Part shown: piece after piece, positions 43,734-51,829 of the stretch
Numbering within the stretch: the stretch's first letter is position 1
Layout: every line of letters begins with the position of its first letter
Source of the DNA: Paenibacillus amylolyticus
GTDB lineage: Bacteria; Bacillota; Bacilli; Paenibacillales; Paenibacillaceae
Assembly (NCBI RefSeq): GCF_001570725.1
Contig: NZ_BCNV01000011.1
Span: 186,001-250,000 of the forward strand
Direction of reading: 5' to 3'
Length of the DNA: 64,000 bases
The notes under the pieces: model-generated
Databases searched by the model: none
Seen by the model: only the letters and a program-made list of their open reading frames with translations
What the model was told of the DNA's origin: nothing
Position numbers and translations under genes: made by a program

Positions 43734-44612
43734 TTATAGCTGATTATATAGTTTCTTGAAATTAGACATGTATGGGTCAAGAAGATACAACTTCTTCTTT
43801 ATAATTCTCTCTCTATATTTAGAGAGTTCTTCGGAAGTATTCACTACTTTATAGCTTTTAATTTTAGCTTTCTTCACAATTCCAATGGAAATGTTATCAT
43901 TATACGGGTCAAACAGCTCGATCGTTCCATTAAATAAACTAGTTCCTCCATTAGGACCCTTTTTATACGTTCCATATTGATATACGTTTTTTTTCTCTTC
44001 CGTATATTGCATAAGAAATCCAGATTCTTTTTTAAAATTCAAAGATGCAAACAAGGACATATTTTCTGCTTTTAATGGAACATTTAAATCATTGGAGTCT
44101 TCTAAACCGAGAGCGACCATCACATTATCGTTCATGTACCTAAAAACCAATTCAGTATCTAAACTCAAATCCTTTATCACTGTGTATCCAGATACAGGCT
44201 GACCATCTTTAAAAGTACCCTGATGTGCCGTAGCTCGATCATATTCTTCACTGTACTTACTAAATTTAAAATATTCTCTTAAAGTACCTTGCCCATTCTG
44301 TTTATCATTAGCCCAAGTTCCCTCATAAATGACTTGAGGCGTTTCTGTTTCTGGGTCTGTTGTGATTAACTCTCCCTTCCCAGATCTCTTTCCATATTTC
44401 CACTCACCGGTATAAGTTTTATACTTTCCCCATGTGGCAGTTCCCTTTCCATGTGCTTTCCCATCTTGAACTTCACCATAGTAGATACCTCCATTAGAAA
44501 GAGATAAAGATACTTCTTGTGTTGTTGCAGCGTAAACCCCTCTTTCAGTAGCTACATTAGACCCTATAAATAACCCTAGAACCAATAAAGCAATTGCAAT
44601 AAATCTCTTCAA
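43734..44612 (-). CDS. Secreted MORN-repeat protein
   Basis: 292 residues. Signal peptide: MKRFIAIALLVLGLFIG, likely cleaved after VYAA. At least three MORN repeats follow: YYGEVQDGKAHGKGTATW, YTGEWKYGKRSGKGEL and YEGTWANDKQNGQGTL. The C-terminal 150 residues have no recognised domain. The second TTG (44612) is chosen as start because AAAGGA then has normal spacing; the first TTG (44618) is too close. The gene is clearly more AT-rich than its neighbours. It sits between the intact GH85 3' end and a relic of another GH85 3' end, so it looks like later-acquired DNA. Function unknown. Confidence 0.75.
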   Translation of the reverse strand: MKRFIAIALLVLGLFIGSNVATERGVYAATTQEVSLSLSNGGIYYGEVQDGKAHGKGTATWGKYKTYTGEWKYGKRSGKGELITTDPETETPQVIYEGTWANDKQNGQGTLREYFKFSKYSEEYDRATAHQGTFKDGQPVSGYTVIKDLSLDTELVFRYMNDNVMVALGLEDSNDLNVPLKAENMSLFASLNFKKESGFLMQYTEEKKNVYQYGTYKKGPNGGTSLFNGTIELFDPYNDNISIGIVKKAKIKSYKVVNTSEELSKYRERIIKKKLYLLDPYMSNFKKLYNQL

Positions 44613-44691
44613 ATTCAAAATCCTTTCTATTCTTATGTATTAGTAGGTACTATTATATATCGTATAAATGATAACATTTCTGTATATTCAT

Positions 44692-44745
44692 AAGCTGATC
44701 ATTGAGAACTACGCGGGCAATCAAGCACCCATGATTTTGAGGTAA
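44692..44745 (+). pseudogene. Relic of a second GH85 3' end
   Basis: Codons 44692-44742 plus a TAA read KLIIENYAGNQAPMILR. The last residues of the intact GH85 enzyme are KLVIEDYAGNQATTILR followed by TAA. DNA similarity continues about 35 bp past both stop codons (for example the shared TGTATAACA / TTGTATAACA). No matching sequence precedes 44692. It is the scar of a duplicated or exchanged GH85 gene whose body has been lost. Confidence 0.75.
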
Positions 44746-44927
44746 CCCGTCAGGATATTTCAGGCACGTTGTATAACAGCAAAGAAACGTAGGGTCCAGT
44801 ACATCCAACAGACATTTAAAAGGCTCTATGTTTTGATCGCAAAGTAGCATGTCAGGAAACATTTGGGAATTACAGTAATAACTCGATCTGATGGTCTGAT
44901 CAGATAAAGTGAAAACGTTGGTAATTC

Positions 44928-44971
44928 AAAAAAAAGGCGAGTCTCCATTAATCGGAGGTCTCGTCTTTTTG
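44928..44971 (-). terminator. Terminator of dnaB
   Basis: On the minus strand: GACGAGACCTCC ATTAAT-type loop GGAGACTCGCC followed by eight T. It lies 16 nt after the dnaB stop. It means dnaB transcription ends here and does not continue to dnaI. Confidence 0.85.
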
Positions 44972-44986
44972 GTTTAATATAAATAT

Positions 44987-46522
44987 TTAAGAAGTTCCTT
45001 TTTGCTTGCTTGCCTGCATCTGCTGGGCGAATCGCATCATCTCTTCGAACTCTTCCTCGGATACGGCGTCTCCATCGGTGCTTATGTCTTGTACAATCGG
45101 AATCTCGGGTTTGGCTTTGGTTCCTTTGCCGTATGTACGGGTACGGGTTCCAGCTGCACCAGCAGCCTGTTTGCCTTTGACCTTGGCCTGATCGCGAATA
45201 TATTGAACGGCTTTCTCGTAAGAGTTCACCTGCTTGAGCAACATGTTGGAGGCGATCGCCTCAACGAAGTTACGGTTAATTCGCTGCTCTCCGCCGGATA
45301 CAAGTAATGCCATCAAATAATGAATCAATACATTGATAACTTCACCTGGCAATTTGTAACTCAGGTCAATTTTCTCAAATATATCGATCAGATTGTCCGG
45401 TACTGCACCTGGGAAGAACGTCTGCAGCAGACGTGTATACGGCTCATTCCGCAACATCATATTGTATTGGTGAATATCACACTTGGTCATAAATTGTGGA
45501 GGCACTTCAACGTAGTATTCCATCTGCACTCCATGCTCAACAGGTGGTTCACCGGAGTCTTCTTTCCGCTCTGGCTCCTCCATATGCTGTCTCAAAGCCA
45601 CTACCTTGGCTGCCTGTACAGTCTGTTGCTCATGACGCTTCTTCGTCTGCCTGAACTGCATGCTCGCCTTATGCTGGAGATCATCCAGAATCAGCTGGCC
45701 CTGTGGACTGAAGATATCATCTTCATCCAGCAGACGGCATACATCCTGCACACTGAGGTTGAACTTGTTCACGACATAATTTACAATGCCCAGTTGTTCA
45801 TGATCGAACCGCAACTGTTCTACATGACGGCGATTGACCGACTCTCGCGGAAAACGCAAAATAATGTCGGCATAGTTCAAACTGTTTTCTTCCGCTGCAT
45901 CATTCGTGCCTGTCCGCTGGGCCGTAGTCGATACTTCCGACAATGCTTGCTCCAACTCGTAATCGATAACATGTGTATTCAATTCAAATATATCGTAAAA
46001 GGGAACGGAAATATTCTCTTTATTGGCTGCCGGATAAGGCGCGTCCCCATTTTCCACTGCCGAGAAACCGGAACGCAGGGAAAGGACGGCAAATTTGCCT
46101 ATCTTGTCACGAAGCAGCAGTGTCAAATGCTGTGTCCGGAAAAATTCTGCCGGAGAGAGCGGCGGTTGCAGCTCATATTCGTAGATGTAATCATCATTTT
46201 CCGGAATATATAGCCTTGAAGTCTGAAGCAGCCCCACTGCCTCAAGCTTGGATGTCTGCTCTAGCAAATATTTACGCCCTTTCTCACTTGGCTCAAGTCC
46301 AAGTGTCATGAACAGCCTCCGTTGCTGTTCAAGCGGCGAATAACCGACCTGTTCACCGGGAAGATGCTGAAACAACAGCCGATACAAGCCAACCGCAAAA
46401 GCACCTACCATGGGCTGATATGCTCCTGTAAGCATACGGTCATCCAGGGCGCTAAGTCCAAACTCCCTGTATACGCAGTAGCGATGATGTTCAGTATAAT
46501 GATGCAGATTCTTCATGCGCAT
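44987..46522 (-). CDS. dnaB: Replication initiation/membrane attachment protein DnaB (DnaD-like)
   Basis: 511 residues. An N-terminal winged-helix region is followed by a DnaB_2/DnaD-type domain near residues 370-480 (FVEAIASNMLLKQVNSYEKAVQYIRDQ carries the YxxxIxxxW-like element, shown in part). A charged low-complexity linker lies about 290-330. In B. subtilis DnaB works with DnaD and DnaI to load the helicase. ATG at 46522 with AAGGAG 8 nt upstream. Its usual partner dnaI is 25 kb downstream on the same strand, separated by the carbohydrate locus, and dnaB has its own terminator. Confidence 0.88.
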   Translation of the reverse strand: MRMKNLHHYTEHHRYCVYREFGLSALDDRMLTGAYQPMVGAFAVGLYRLLFQHLPGEQVGYSPLEQQRRLFMTLGLEPSEKGRKYLLEQTSKLEAVGLLQTSRLYIPENDDYIYEYELQPPLSPAEFFRTQHLTLLLRDKIGKFAVLSLRSGFSAVENGDAPYPAANKENISVPFYDIFELNTHVIDYELEQALSEVSTTAQRTGTNDAAEENSLNYADIILRFPRESVNRRHVEQLRFDHEQLGIVNYVVNKFNLSVQDVCRLLDEDDIFSPQGQLILDDLQHKASMQFRQTKKRHEQQTVQAAKVVALRQHMEEPERKEDSGEPPVEHGVQMEYYVEVPPQFMTKCDIHQYNMMLRNEPYTRLLQTFFPGAVPDNLIDIFEKIDLSYKLPGEVINVLIHYLMALLVSGGEQRINRNFVEAIASNMLLKQVNSYEKAVQYIRDQAKVKGKQAAGAAGTRTRTYGKGTKAKPEIPIVQDISTDGDAVSEEEFEEMMRFAQQMQASKQKGTS

Positions 46523-46909
46523 AGCCTGATCTCCTTCTCCCCAAAAGTATGTTTATCTATTCTATCATAAATGTCTGATCCTCAAATGCTCAAAAACAGG
46601 TAAAAAGATGGCCTGTTCTCGCTCCGTTTCGTCCTAGGTCGACATCATTCACGTTTTCGCCGAATTAAGCAACTTTCGAAAAAAAACATGTCGAGAGTCG
46701 CTAGAATACTATAAAAGCTGTAGCCGCAGAATACAAGCAAAGATCTGAAGAAAATGTTCTCCAGATATATATGAAGTACAACTATACAATAATCCATCTT
46801 ATATCAATGGACAGCAAAAAAGCCTTCCCTTTGTACTCGTAAGCGTTTACGACAAAGACAAGACTTTCTCACGATTACAGTCATGCATGTGTTACCTCTT
46901 TCCAGCAAA
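46523..46909. other. Intergenic region upstream of dnaB
   Basis: 387 bp with no gene. It should carry the dnaB promoter. A near-palindrome TCGTAAGCGTTTACGA at 46837-46852 resembles a cre site but lacks the TG/CA ends. No known RNA motif. Confidence 0.4.
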
Positions 46910-47203
46910 CTAAAACATTCTGTACCCACCCAGACGCAACTTCTGAATCGTCCAGCCACTGATTACCGCACCAGCCAGTCCAGCGACACCCGTCATATAA
47001 TCTACAAGCTGGAAAGAACCCAGATGGGACACCAGAGATGACGAATGATCCCATAGAGAATACACGACAATAGGCAGAATTACAATGATGAACAAATAGG
47101 AAGGAAACCAGGTTGTCTTCATCAGCATGTTTAAAATGAAACCGATACCAAACATCATAACGAAAAATAATACCATTAATACCAGCACAGGTATAAATTG
47201 CAT
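46910..47203 (-). CDS. YuiB-like small membrane protein
   Basis: 97 residues with three hydrophobic segments (IPVLVLMVLFFVMMFGIGFI, YLFIIVILPIVVY and TGVAGLAGAVISGWTI). Length, pattern and proximity to an NDH-2 gene resemble B. subtilis YuiB, which is encoded beside the NDH-like yumB. Function unknown. The ATG at 47203 is preferred over 47233 because GAGGTGA lies 10 nt upstream. Confidence 0.65.
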   Translation of the reverse strand: MQFIPVLVLMVLFFVMMFGIGFILNMLMKTTWFPSYLFIIVILPIVVYSLWDHSSSLVSHLGSFQLVDYMTGVAGLAGAVISGWTIQKLRLGGYRMF

Positions 47204-47392
47204 CGGCCGACGTTCACCTCTTCTTTCACGCATTCGGGTTTCACTTCTGGATAGTAGTTAGTGTACCGCAAAAAATGTGGCGAAGCAACGAACTTTCTGG
47301 ACAAATTTCCCTATATTCACGCTCTGTCCATTTGCCCTTCTGCTTCATGTTGGGATACAATGTAAACGATAAAGCACTCACCCGTCCCTTAT

Positions 47393-47611
47393 AGTACGTG
47401 TTCAAAAAGACTGGTTTTCAGTACCGAGAAGATGGAATGAAGCTAGAAATGGAGTAGCGGAGCGTAGATAGAGCTACGTGAGCAACTACAATGTTTCCGA
47501 AGGAAACATACTTCGTAAGCATCCACTTATTTCGGCTGAATGCCATATTCGATGCTGATGATGCCACCAGGCATCATTCGTAATCAAAAGCGGACTTTTT
47601 GAACAACCACT
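47393..47611 (+). repeat. Family B element, full copy
   Basis: 219 bp with imperfect inverted ends containing the perfect pair GTTCAAAAAG / CTTTTTGAAC, then GGTTTT / AAAAGC. It has internal hairpins TGTTTCC-gaa-GGAAACA and GATGCC-acca-GGCATC. No coding potential. It lies directly upstream of hemQ. A 42-bp copy with only the two ends is at 20003-20044. Confidence 0.7.
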
Positions 47612-47653
47612 TATAGGGATTTGGAAATATACCTTGCAGGAGGAACACAACCA

Positions 47654-48400
47654 ATGAACGAAGCAGCATCAACACTGGAGGGCTGGTACGCCCTGCATGA
47701 TTTTCGCTCGATTAACTGGGCCGCCTGGAAAGCAGCAGATGATGAAGAACGTGCTGTAGCACTGGACGAGCTTCAGGAATTCTGGAAAGAATGGAAAGAA
47801 GTCGAGGATTCATCCAAAGGAAGTACAGTCGTGTATACGGTTGTAGGTCAAAAAGCAGACCTCGTCATGATGCACCTGCGTGAAACGCTGGAAGATCTGA
47901 AGGCTGTGGAGAACGCGTTTAATAAAACGATGTTTGCTCAATACACAACCAAATCGTATTCCTACGTCAGTGTAGTGGAATTGAGTAACTACCTTGGCAA
48001 AGAAGGCGAAGACCCGATGCAGAATCCGGAGATTATCGCCCGCCTGAAGCCTGTTCTGCCGCAACGGCAATACATCTGCTTCTATCCGATGAACAAAAAG
48101 CGTGAGCTGAATGACAACTGGTACATGCTGTCCATGGACGAGCGTCGCACCATGATGCGCAGTCACGGCATGATTGGTCGCAGCTATGCGGGTAAAGTGA
48201 AACAGATCATTACCGGCTCTGTCGGTTTCGACGATTGGGAATGGGGCGTTACGCTGTTTGCGGATGATGCACTTCAGTTCAAAAAACTCGTCTATGAGAT
48301 GCGTTTCGATGAAGTTAGCGCGCGTTATGGCGAATTCGGTTCGTTCTATGTGGGAAGTCTGTTGAACGAAGGAACTTTGGAAGACATGCTTAAGCTGTAA
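47654..48400 (+). CDS. hemQ: Coproheme decarboxylase (heme-dependent peroxidase family)
   Basis: 248 residues. The chlorite dismutase-like fold opens LEGWYALHDFRSINW. It has the Firmicutes HemQ/ChdC region YPMNKKRELNDNWYMLS and the axial-His region around RSHGMIGRSYAGKVKQIITGS-type sequence (shown in parts). It performs the last step of coproporphyrin-dependent haem synthesis, coproheme to haem b, in the cytosol. ATG at 47654 with GGAGGAA upstream; an earlier in-frame ATG at 47621 has no site. A family B repeat ends 43 nt upstream and a terminator follows. Confidence 0.93.
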   Translation: MNEAASTLEGWYALHDFRSINWAAWKAADDEERAVALDELQEFWKEWKEVEDSSKGSTVVYTVVGQKADLVMMHLRETLEDLKAVENAFNKTMFAQYTTKSYSYVSVVELSNYLGKEGEDPMQNPEIIARLKPVLPQRQYICFYPMNKKRELNDNWYMLSMDERRTMMRSHGMIGRSYAGKVKQIITGSVGFDDWEWGVTLFADDALQFKKLVYEMRFDEVSARYGEFGSFYVGSLLNEGTLEDMLKL

Positions 48401-48417
48401 AATAGTGCAACACATAA

Positions 48418-48465
48418 TAAAGCACCGCGACATCTCCTGTAAAGGATACTGTCTGCGGTGCTTTA
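48418..48465 (+). terminator. Terminator of hemQ
   Basis: AAAGCACCGC...GCGGTGCTTT with flanking A/T-rich runs, 18 nt after the hemQ stop. Confidence 0.8.
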
Positions 48466-48506
48466 TTATCTAGCAATATTCTACTACCTCAAGCTTGATT
48501 TAGATC

Positions 48507-48776
48507 TATATTGTTTGAACTATTTATTTACACAAAAACGGAAAGGACAGAAAAAACCTGAAAAAGCGAAGCTACAAGCTTTCTGCAAGAAAGCTACTTC
48601 GAAAGCATCCACTTCGCCTAAAAGCTTTCTGAAAGAAAGCTGCATCGGAAGCATACGCTATCACCGGATTTTCCCCTTTAACAAAAGGGAATCAAAAAAA
48701 TCTGGGGATAACAGCGATTGGAAGGTTATTCTGTCATTGAAGTGTATGTGTAAACATCTTTAGTTCAACTTATATC
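48507..48776 (-). repeat. Dispersed hairpin element family A, copy 7 (longest)
   Basis: Body 48527-48754 (228 bp), minus orientation, with ends TTTACAC / GTGTAAA and the extended end TTAGTTCAACTTATAT on the right; the left flank TATATTGTTTGAACTATT is a diverged counterpart. It has two copies of the AGCTTTCT/AGAAAGCT hairpin unit, so the variable region has been duplicated. It lies between convergent genes. Confidence 0.88.
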
Positions 48777-48780
48777 GTCT

Positions 48781-49035
48781 CTAATCCTCGTCCTCATCAT
48801 CAACCGCTTTCAGTGATTCGAGAAATTCGGCTGTGGCCCGATCACGGTCACGACCTTTCTCTTTAAGCCGCTCAATCGCCGGCAAAATGAGAATATCCAC
48901 TTCTTTTTGCACGATATAGGCCAGATCATACTGATCCTGTTCCTCCAGATAACCACCGACCTGCATCAGGGCGTTGTATCGATCCAGTTCTTCACGCGTT
49001 AATAGTCCCCGGACCTGAACACTGCAATGTCTCAT
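48781..49035 (-). CDS. Small acidic protein coupled to NDH-2
   Basis: 84 residues, soluble, no recognised domain, with an acidic tail (KAVDDEDED). It starts in a 4-bp ATGA overlap with the stop codon of the NADH dehydrogenase gene, so the two are translationally coupled and may function together. A ribosome site AAGGGCGG is inside the upstream gene. Family A copy 7 follows immediately after its stop. Confidence 0.7.
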   Translation of the reverse strand: MRHCSVQVRGLLTREELDRYNALMQVGGYLEEQDQYDLAYIVQKEVDILILPAIERLKEKGRDRDRATAEFLESLKAVDDEDED

Positions 49036-50225
49036 CCAAAAAACCGCCCTTTCTTCAGGACTAACGGAATACCACCAATGATGAACAGATAACGCAGATC
49101 AACCAGCTTCTTCAACTGAGCCGCTTTCCAGCCCTTGTATTTCTTGCCGCCTACAACAGCAATCGCTTCACCTTTACCCAATGAAGCAACCGTGCCTTTG
49201 CTCGTAAATACAAAAGGTTGTGGCTGTTTCTTGCGAATGGATGCCACGACGTTCTTCGCACAGTTAACCCCCTGCTGCATCGCAATCTGGGCTGTTGGCG
49301 GATAAGGCCGTCCTTCCGCGTTGAACACAAGTGAATTGTCACCGATGACATAGACATGCTCATGCCCTGGAGCACGCAGGTAGTCGTCTACTTTCACTCG
49401 TCCCCTCATGACTTCAAGACCTGCCTGTTCAAGCAGTGAGTTACCGCGAATACCGCCGGTCCATACGACTGTAGCAGCATCGAGCTTTTCTCCCTCTCCC
49501 ACAATAACTCCATCCGGGAGACATTGCTTGATCGGAACACCAATCTTGAAGGTAACACCTTTCTTCTTCAGCACATTCATCGCATGTTCTACCAATTCCG
49601 GGTCAAATCCAGGCAAAGCCGAAGGTGCAGCCTCTACATTGTAGATATGCACATGTTTCGGATTCACGTCGAACTCTTTGCACAGCTGTGGAATGCGATC
49701 TGCAAGCTCAGCTACGAATTCAACGCCACTGAAACCCGCTCCACCTACGACAAACCGAATACGATTTCGTTTATTGTCATTTTTGTACATCGCAAATTGA
49801 TATTCGATGTGCTCTCGAATCAGTCTGACTGAGTTAATGCTGCGGATTGTCATGGCGTGATCGAGCATGCCCGGAATACCGAAGGTCTCAGGCTCACCGC
49901 CTAGTCCAATAATCAGATAATCATAGGATAACGTGCCGTCCTCTAGAATAATCTTCCGATCCTGCAGTCGAATCTCCTTCACAGAAGACTTAACCAGATC
50001 AATCTTGAACTCATCAATCAGCTTCGAAATAGGGACTCTTGCATGCTCAATGGTATCCGTGCCGGCTGCCGGCATATGTAGATGTGTAGTAATATAATGA
50101 TAATCATGCCGGTTCACCAATGTGACGTCGGCCTCGTTATAGTTCAATTCCTTCTGCAGCCGCTGGGCTGTTAGAATCCCGCCATAGCCCGCGCCGAGGA
50201 TGACGATTTTGGGAATACTGCTCAT
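49032..50225 (-). CDS. Type II NADH dehydrogenase (NDH-2 family, YumB-like)
   Basis: 397 residues. FAD-binding GAGYGGILTAQRL at the N-terminus, NAD-binding GGAGFSGVEFVAEL near the middle, and the FAD-contacting VIGDNSLVF and PPTAQIAMQQG. It oxidises NADH and reduces menaquinone at the membrane without pumping protons. ATG at 50225 with GGAAGGGG upstream; the longer frame to 50318 has no site. A Rex-like operator lies 179 nt upstream, fitting NADH/NAD+ control. An 84-residue protein is coupled downstream, and a YumC-like reductase is divergent. Confidence 0.9.
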   Translation of the reverse strand: MSSIPKIVILGAGYGGILTAQRLQKELNYNEADVTLVNRHDYHYITTHLHMPAAGTDTIEHARVPISKLIDEFKIDLVKSSVKEIRLQDRKIILEDGTLSYDYLIIGLGGEPETFGIPGMLDHAMTIRSINSVRLIREHIEYQFAMYKNDNKRNRIRFVVGGAGFSGVEFVAELADRIPQLCKEFDVNPKHVHIYNVEAAPSALPGFDPELVEHAMNVLKKKGVTFKIGVPIKQCLPDGVIVGEGEKLDAATVVWTGGIRGNSLLEQAGLEVMRGRVKVDDYLRAPGHEHVYVIGDNSLVFNAEGRPYPPTAQIAMQQGVNCAKNVVASIRKKQPQPFVFTSKGTVASLGKGEAIAVVGGKKYKGWKAAQLKKLVDLRYLFIIGGIPLVLKKGRFFG

Positions 50226-50357
50226 GTCTATACCCCTTCCGGTTTCACTTGCACCAGCCCGATGCTGGGTGAGATGCAAAATACACTTACTTACAAATAT
50301 TGATGAGGTCTTGCCCATTATGACGACAAATGTTAACTTCGCGAATTTATTTAAACG

Positions 50358-50390
50358 TTTGCAGCAAAATTTAATTCGTTTGCACGCAAA
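50358..50390. promoter_or_regulatory. Tandem short palindromes upstream of NDH-2
   Basis: TTTGC-A-GCAAA (50358-50368) and TTTGC-AC-GCAAA (50379-50390), centre to centre about two DNA turns apart. Each is preceded by CG. They lie 130-165 nt upstream of the NDH-2 start. They may be a double operator of an unknown regulator. Confidence 0.4.
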
Positions 50391-50403
50391 TTATCGTTTC
50401 AAG

Positions 50404-50421
50404 TTGTGAAATTAACCACAA
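50404..50421. promoter_or_regulatory. Rex-like operator upstream of NDH-2
   Basis: TTGTGAAATTAACCACAA has the TTGTG...CACAA half-sites and the 18-bp length of Rex operators (consensus about TTGTGAA-N4-TTCACAA). Rex is the NADH/NAD+-sensing repressor that controls ndh in B. subtilis. Confidence 0.65.
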
Positions 50422-50750
50422 GTTTCCACAAAACACGGGAGTTGTCTTCACATTACATATTGACTCTAAATTAGACAAAAAAACACATAGTACAGGTCAA
50501 GGATATCTGTATTTCTGGTAAAGATCAAGGTTTTTTTTGTTATTTTTCATAACCTTTCATTTCCAATTTCATCCTATTCTCATCTGATCTTCATCAATTA
50601 TTCTCAGATTCGTGATGCAGCTAACTTTGCAACCCTGAATACACCGTTTATAATAGGAAAGACAGTTCAGCACCAACGTCGGTTACGATATGTAGCCTGC
50701 ACATTCTTCCTGTTAACTACCTATTAAAATATGAAAGGTGTTGTTGATTC

Positions 50751-51752
50751 TTGACTGCACAGAATTCCAGTCATGATATGACTGATTTGCTTATTATCGG
50801 TGGAGGCCCTGCGGGTCTGTTCGCCGCGTTTTATGGTGGGATGCGTCAGGCATCCGTTACACTGGTTGAAAGTATGCCACAGCTTGGCGGACAGCTTGCC
50901 GCTCTTTACCCGGAGAAATACATCTATGATGTAGCCGGATTCCCGAAAGTAACCGCTCAGGAACTGGTGAATAACCTGGTTGAGCAAATGAGTCATTTTA
51001 ACCCGAACATCCGCCTTGAAGAAAAGGTTGTATCGGTGGAGAAAAAGGATGAACAACATTTCGTCGTGAAGACGGATGAGAATGAATATCATGCCAAAGC
51101 CGTCATTATTACAGCTGGTGTAGGTGCATTCGAACCACGTCGCCTGGAGCTTGAAGGTGCTGCCAAGTTCGAAAAGAGCAACCTGCACTACTTCATCAGT
51201 GATCTGAATGCCTTCGCTGGCAAAAAGGTACTGATCAGTGGCGGCGGTGACTCCGCAGTAGACTGGGCACTCATGTTAGAGCCCATCGCTGAGCAAGTAA
51301 CGCTGATCCATCGTCGGGACAAGTTCCGTGCACATGAGCACAGTGTCGAAAATCTGATGAATTCCAAGGTGAATGTCGTTACACCGACCGAAATCACGGA
51401 ACTGCATGGGGATGACACCATTACCAAGGTAACCCTCTCCCATGTCAAAACCAAAGAAACACAGGAAATCGAAGTAGATGACGTGATTGTTAACTTCGGA
51501 TTTGTCTCTTCTCTCGGGCCGATTGCCGAGTGGGGAATCGAAATTGACAGCAACTCCATCGTTGTGGATTCCCGCATGGAAACATCTATTCCAGGGATCT
51601 TCGCTGCCGGGGATATTACAACATACCCAGGCAAACTGAAGCTAATCGCTGTCGGATTCGGTGAAGCTCCAACAGCAGTGAATAACGCCAAAGTATACTT
51701 CGATCCGGATGCCAAGTTGTCCCCGGGACACAGCAGCAACATGAAACGCTAG
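50751..51752 (+). CDS. Ferredoxin/flavodoxin-NADP+ reductase, thioredoxin reductase-like (YumC type)
   Basis: 333 residues. FAD motif LLIIGGGPAGLFAAFYGGMR, NADP motif ISGGGDSAVDWALML, and the C-terminal IFAAGDITTYPGKLKLIAVG...GEAPTAVNNAK. The Cys-x-x-Cys of true thioredoxin reductase is absent, and the extra C-terminal tail matches Bacillus YumC-type ferredoxin-NADP+ reductases. TTG start at 50751 with AAAGGTG about 10 nt upstream; the next in-frame ATG (50778) has no ribosome site. Divergent from NDH-2 across 525 bp. Confidence 0.9.
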   Translation: MTAQNSSHDMTDLLIIGGGPAGLFAAFYGGMRQASVTLVESMPQLGGQLAALYPEKYIYDVAGFPKVTAQELVNNLVEQMSHFNPNIRLEEKVVSVEKKDEQHFVVKTDENEYHAKAVIITAGVGAFEPRRLELEGAAKFEKSNLHYFISDLNAFAGKKVLISGGGDSAVDWALMLEPIAEQVTLIHRRDKFRAHEHSVENLMNSKVNVVTPTEITELHGDDTITKVTLSHVKTKETQEIEVDDVIVNFGFVSSLGPIAEWGIEIDSNSIVVDSRMETSIPGIFAAGDITTYPGKLKLIAVGFGEAPTAVNNAKVYFDPDAKLSPGHSSNMKR

Positions 51753-51782
51753 TTTCGCTAAAACAACATAATTGATACAAAA

Positions 51783-51829
51783 AAGGGTATCTTACTCCTG
51801 AGTGAATCCATATCAGGAGGGATACCCTT
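51783..51829 (+). promoter_or_regulatory. Hairpin that sequesters a ribosome site
   Basis: AAGGGTATC (51783-51791) pairs with GATACCCTT (51821-51829), and CTCCTGA (51795-51801) with TCAGGAG (51813-51819). The fold covers both the AGGAGG ribosome site and the first bases of the TTG start of the next gene. It could also end transcription of the reductase gene. Confidence 0.6.

Noticed and set aside
46837..46852. cre site upstream of dnaB
   Set aside because: TCGTAAGCGTTTACGA resembles a cre palindrome but lacks the TG/CA outer bases, and catabolite control of dnaB is not expected.
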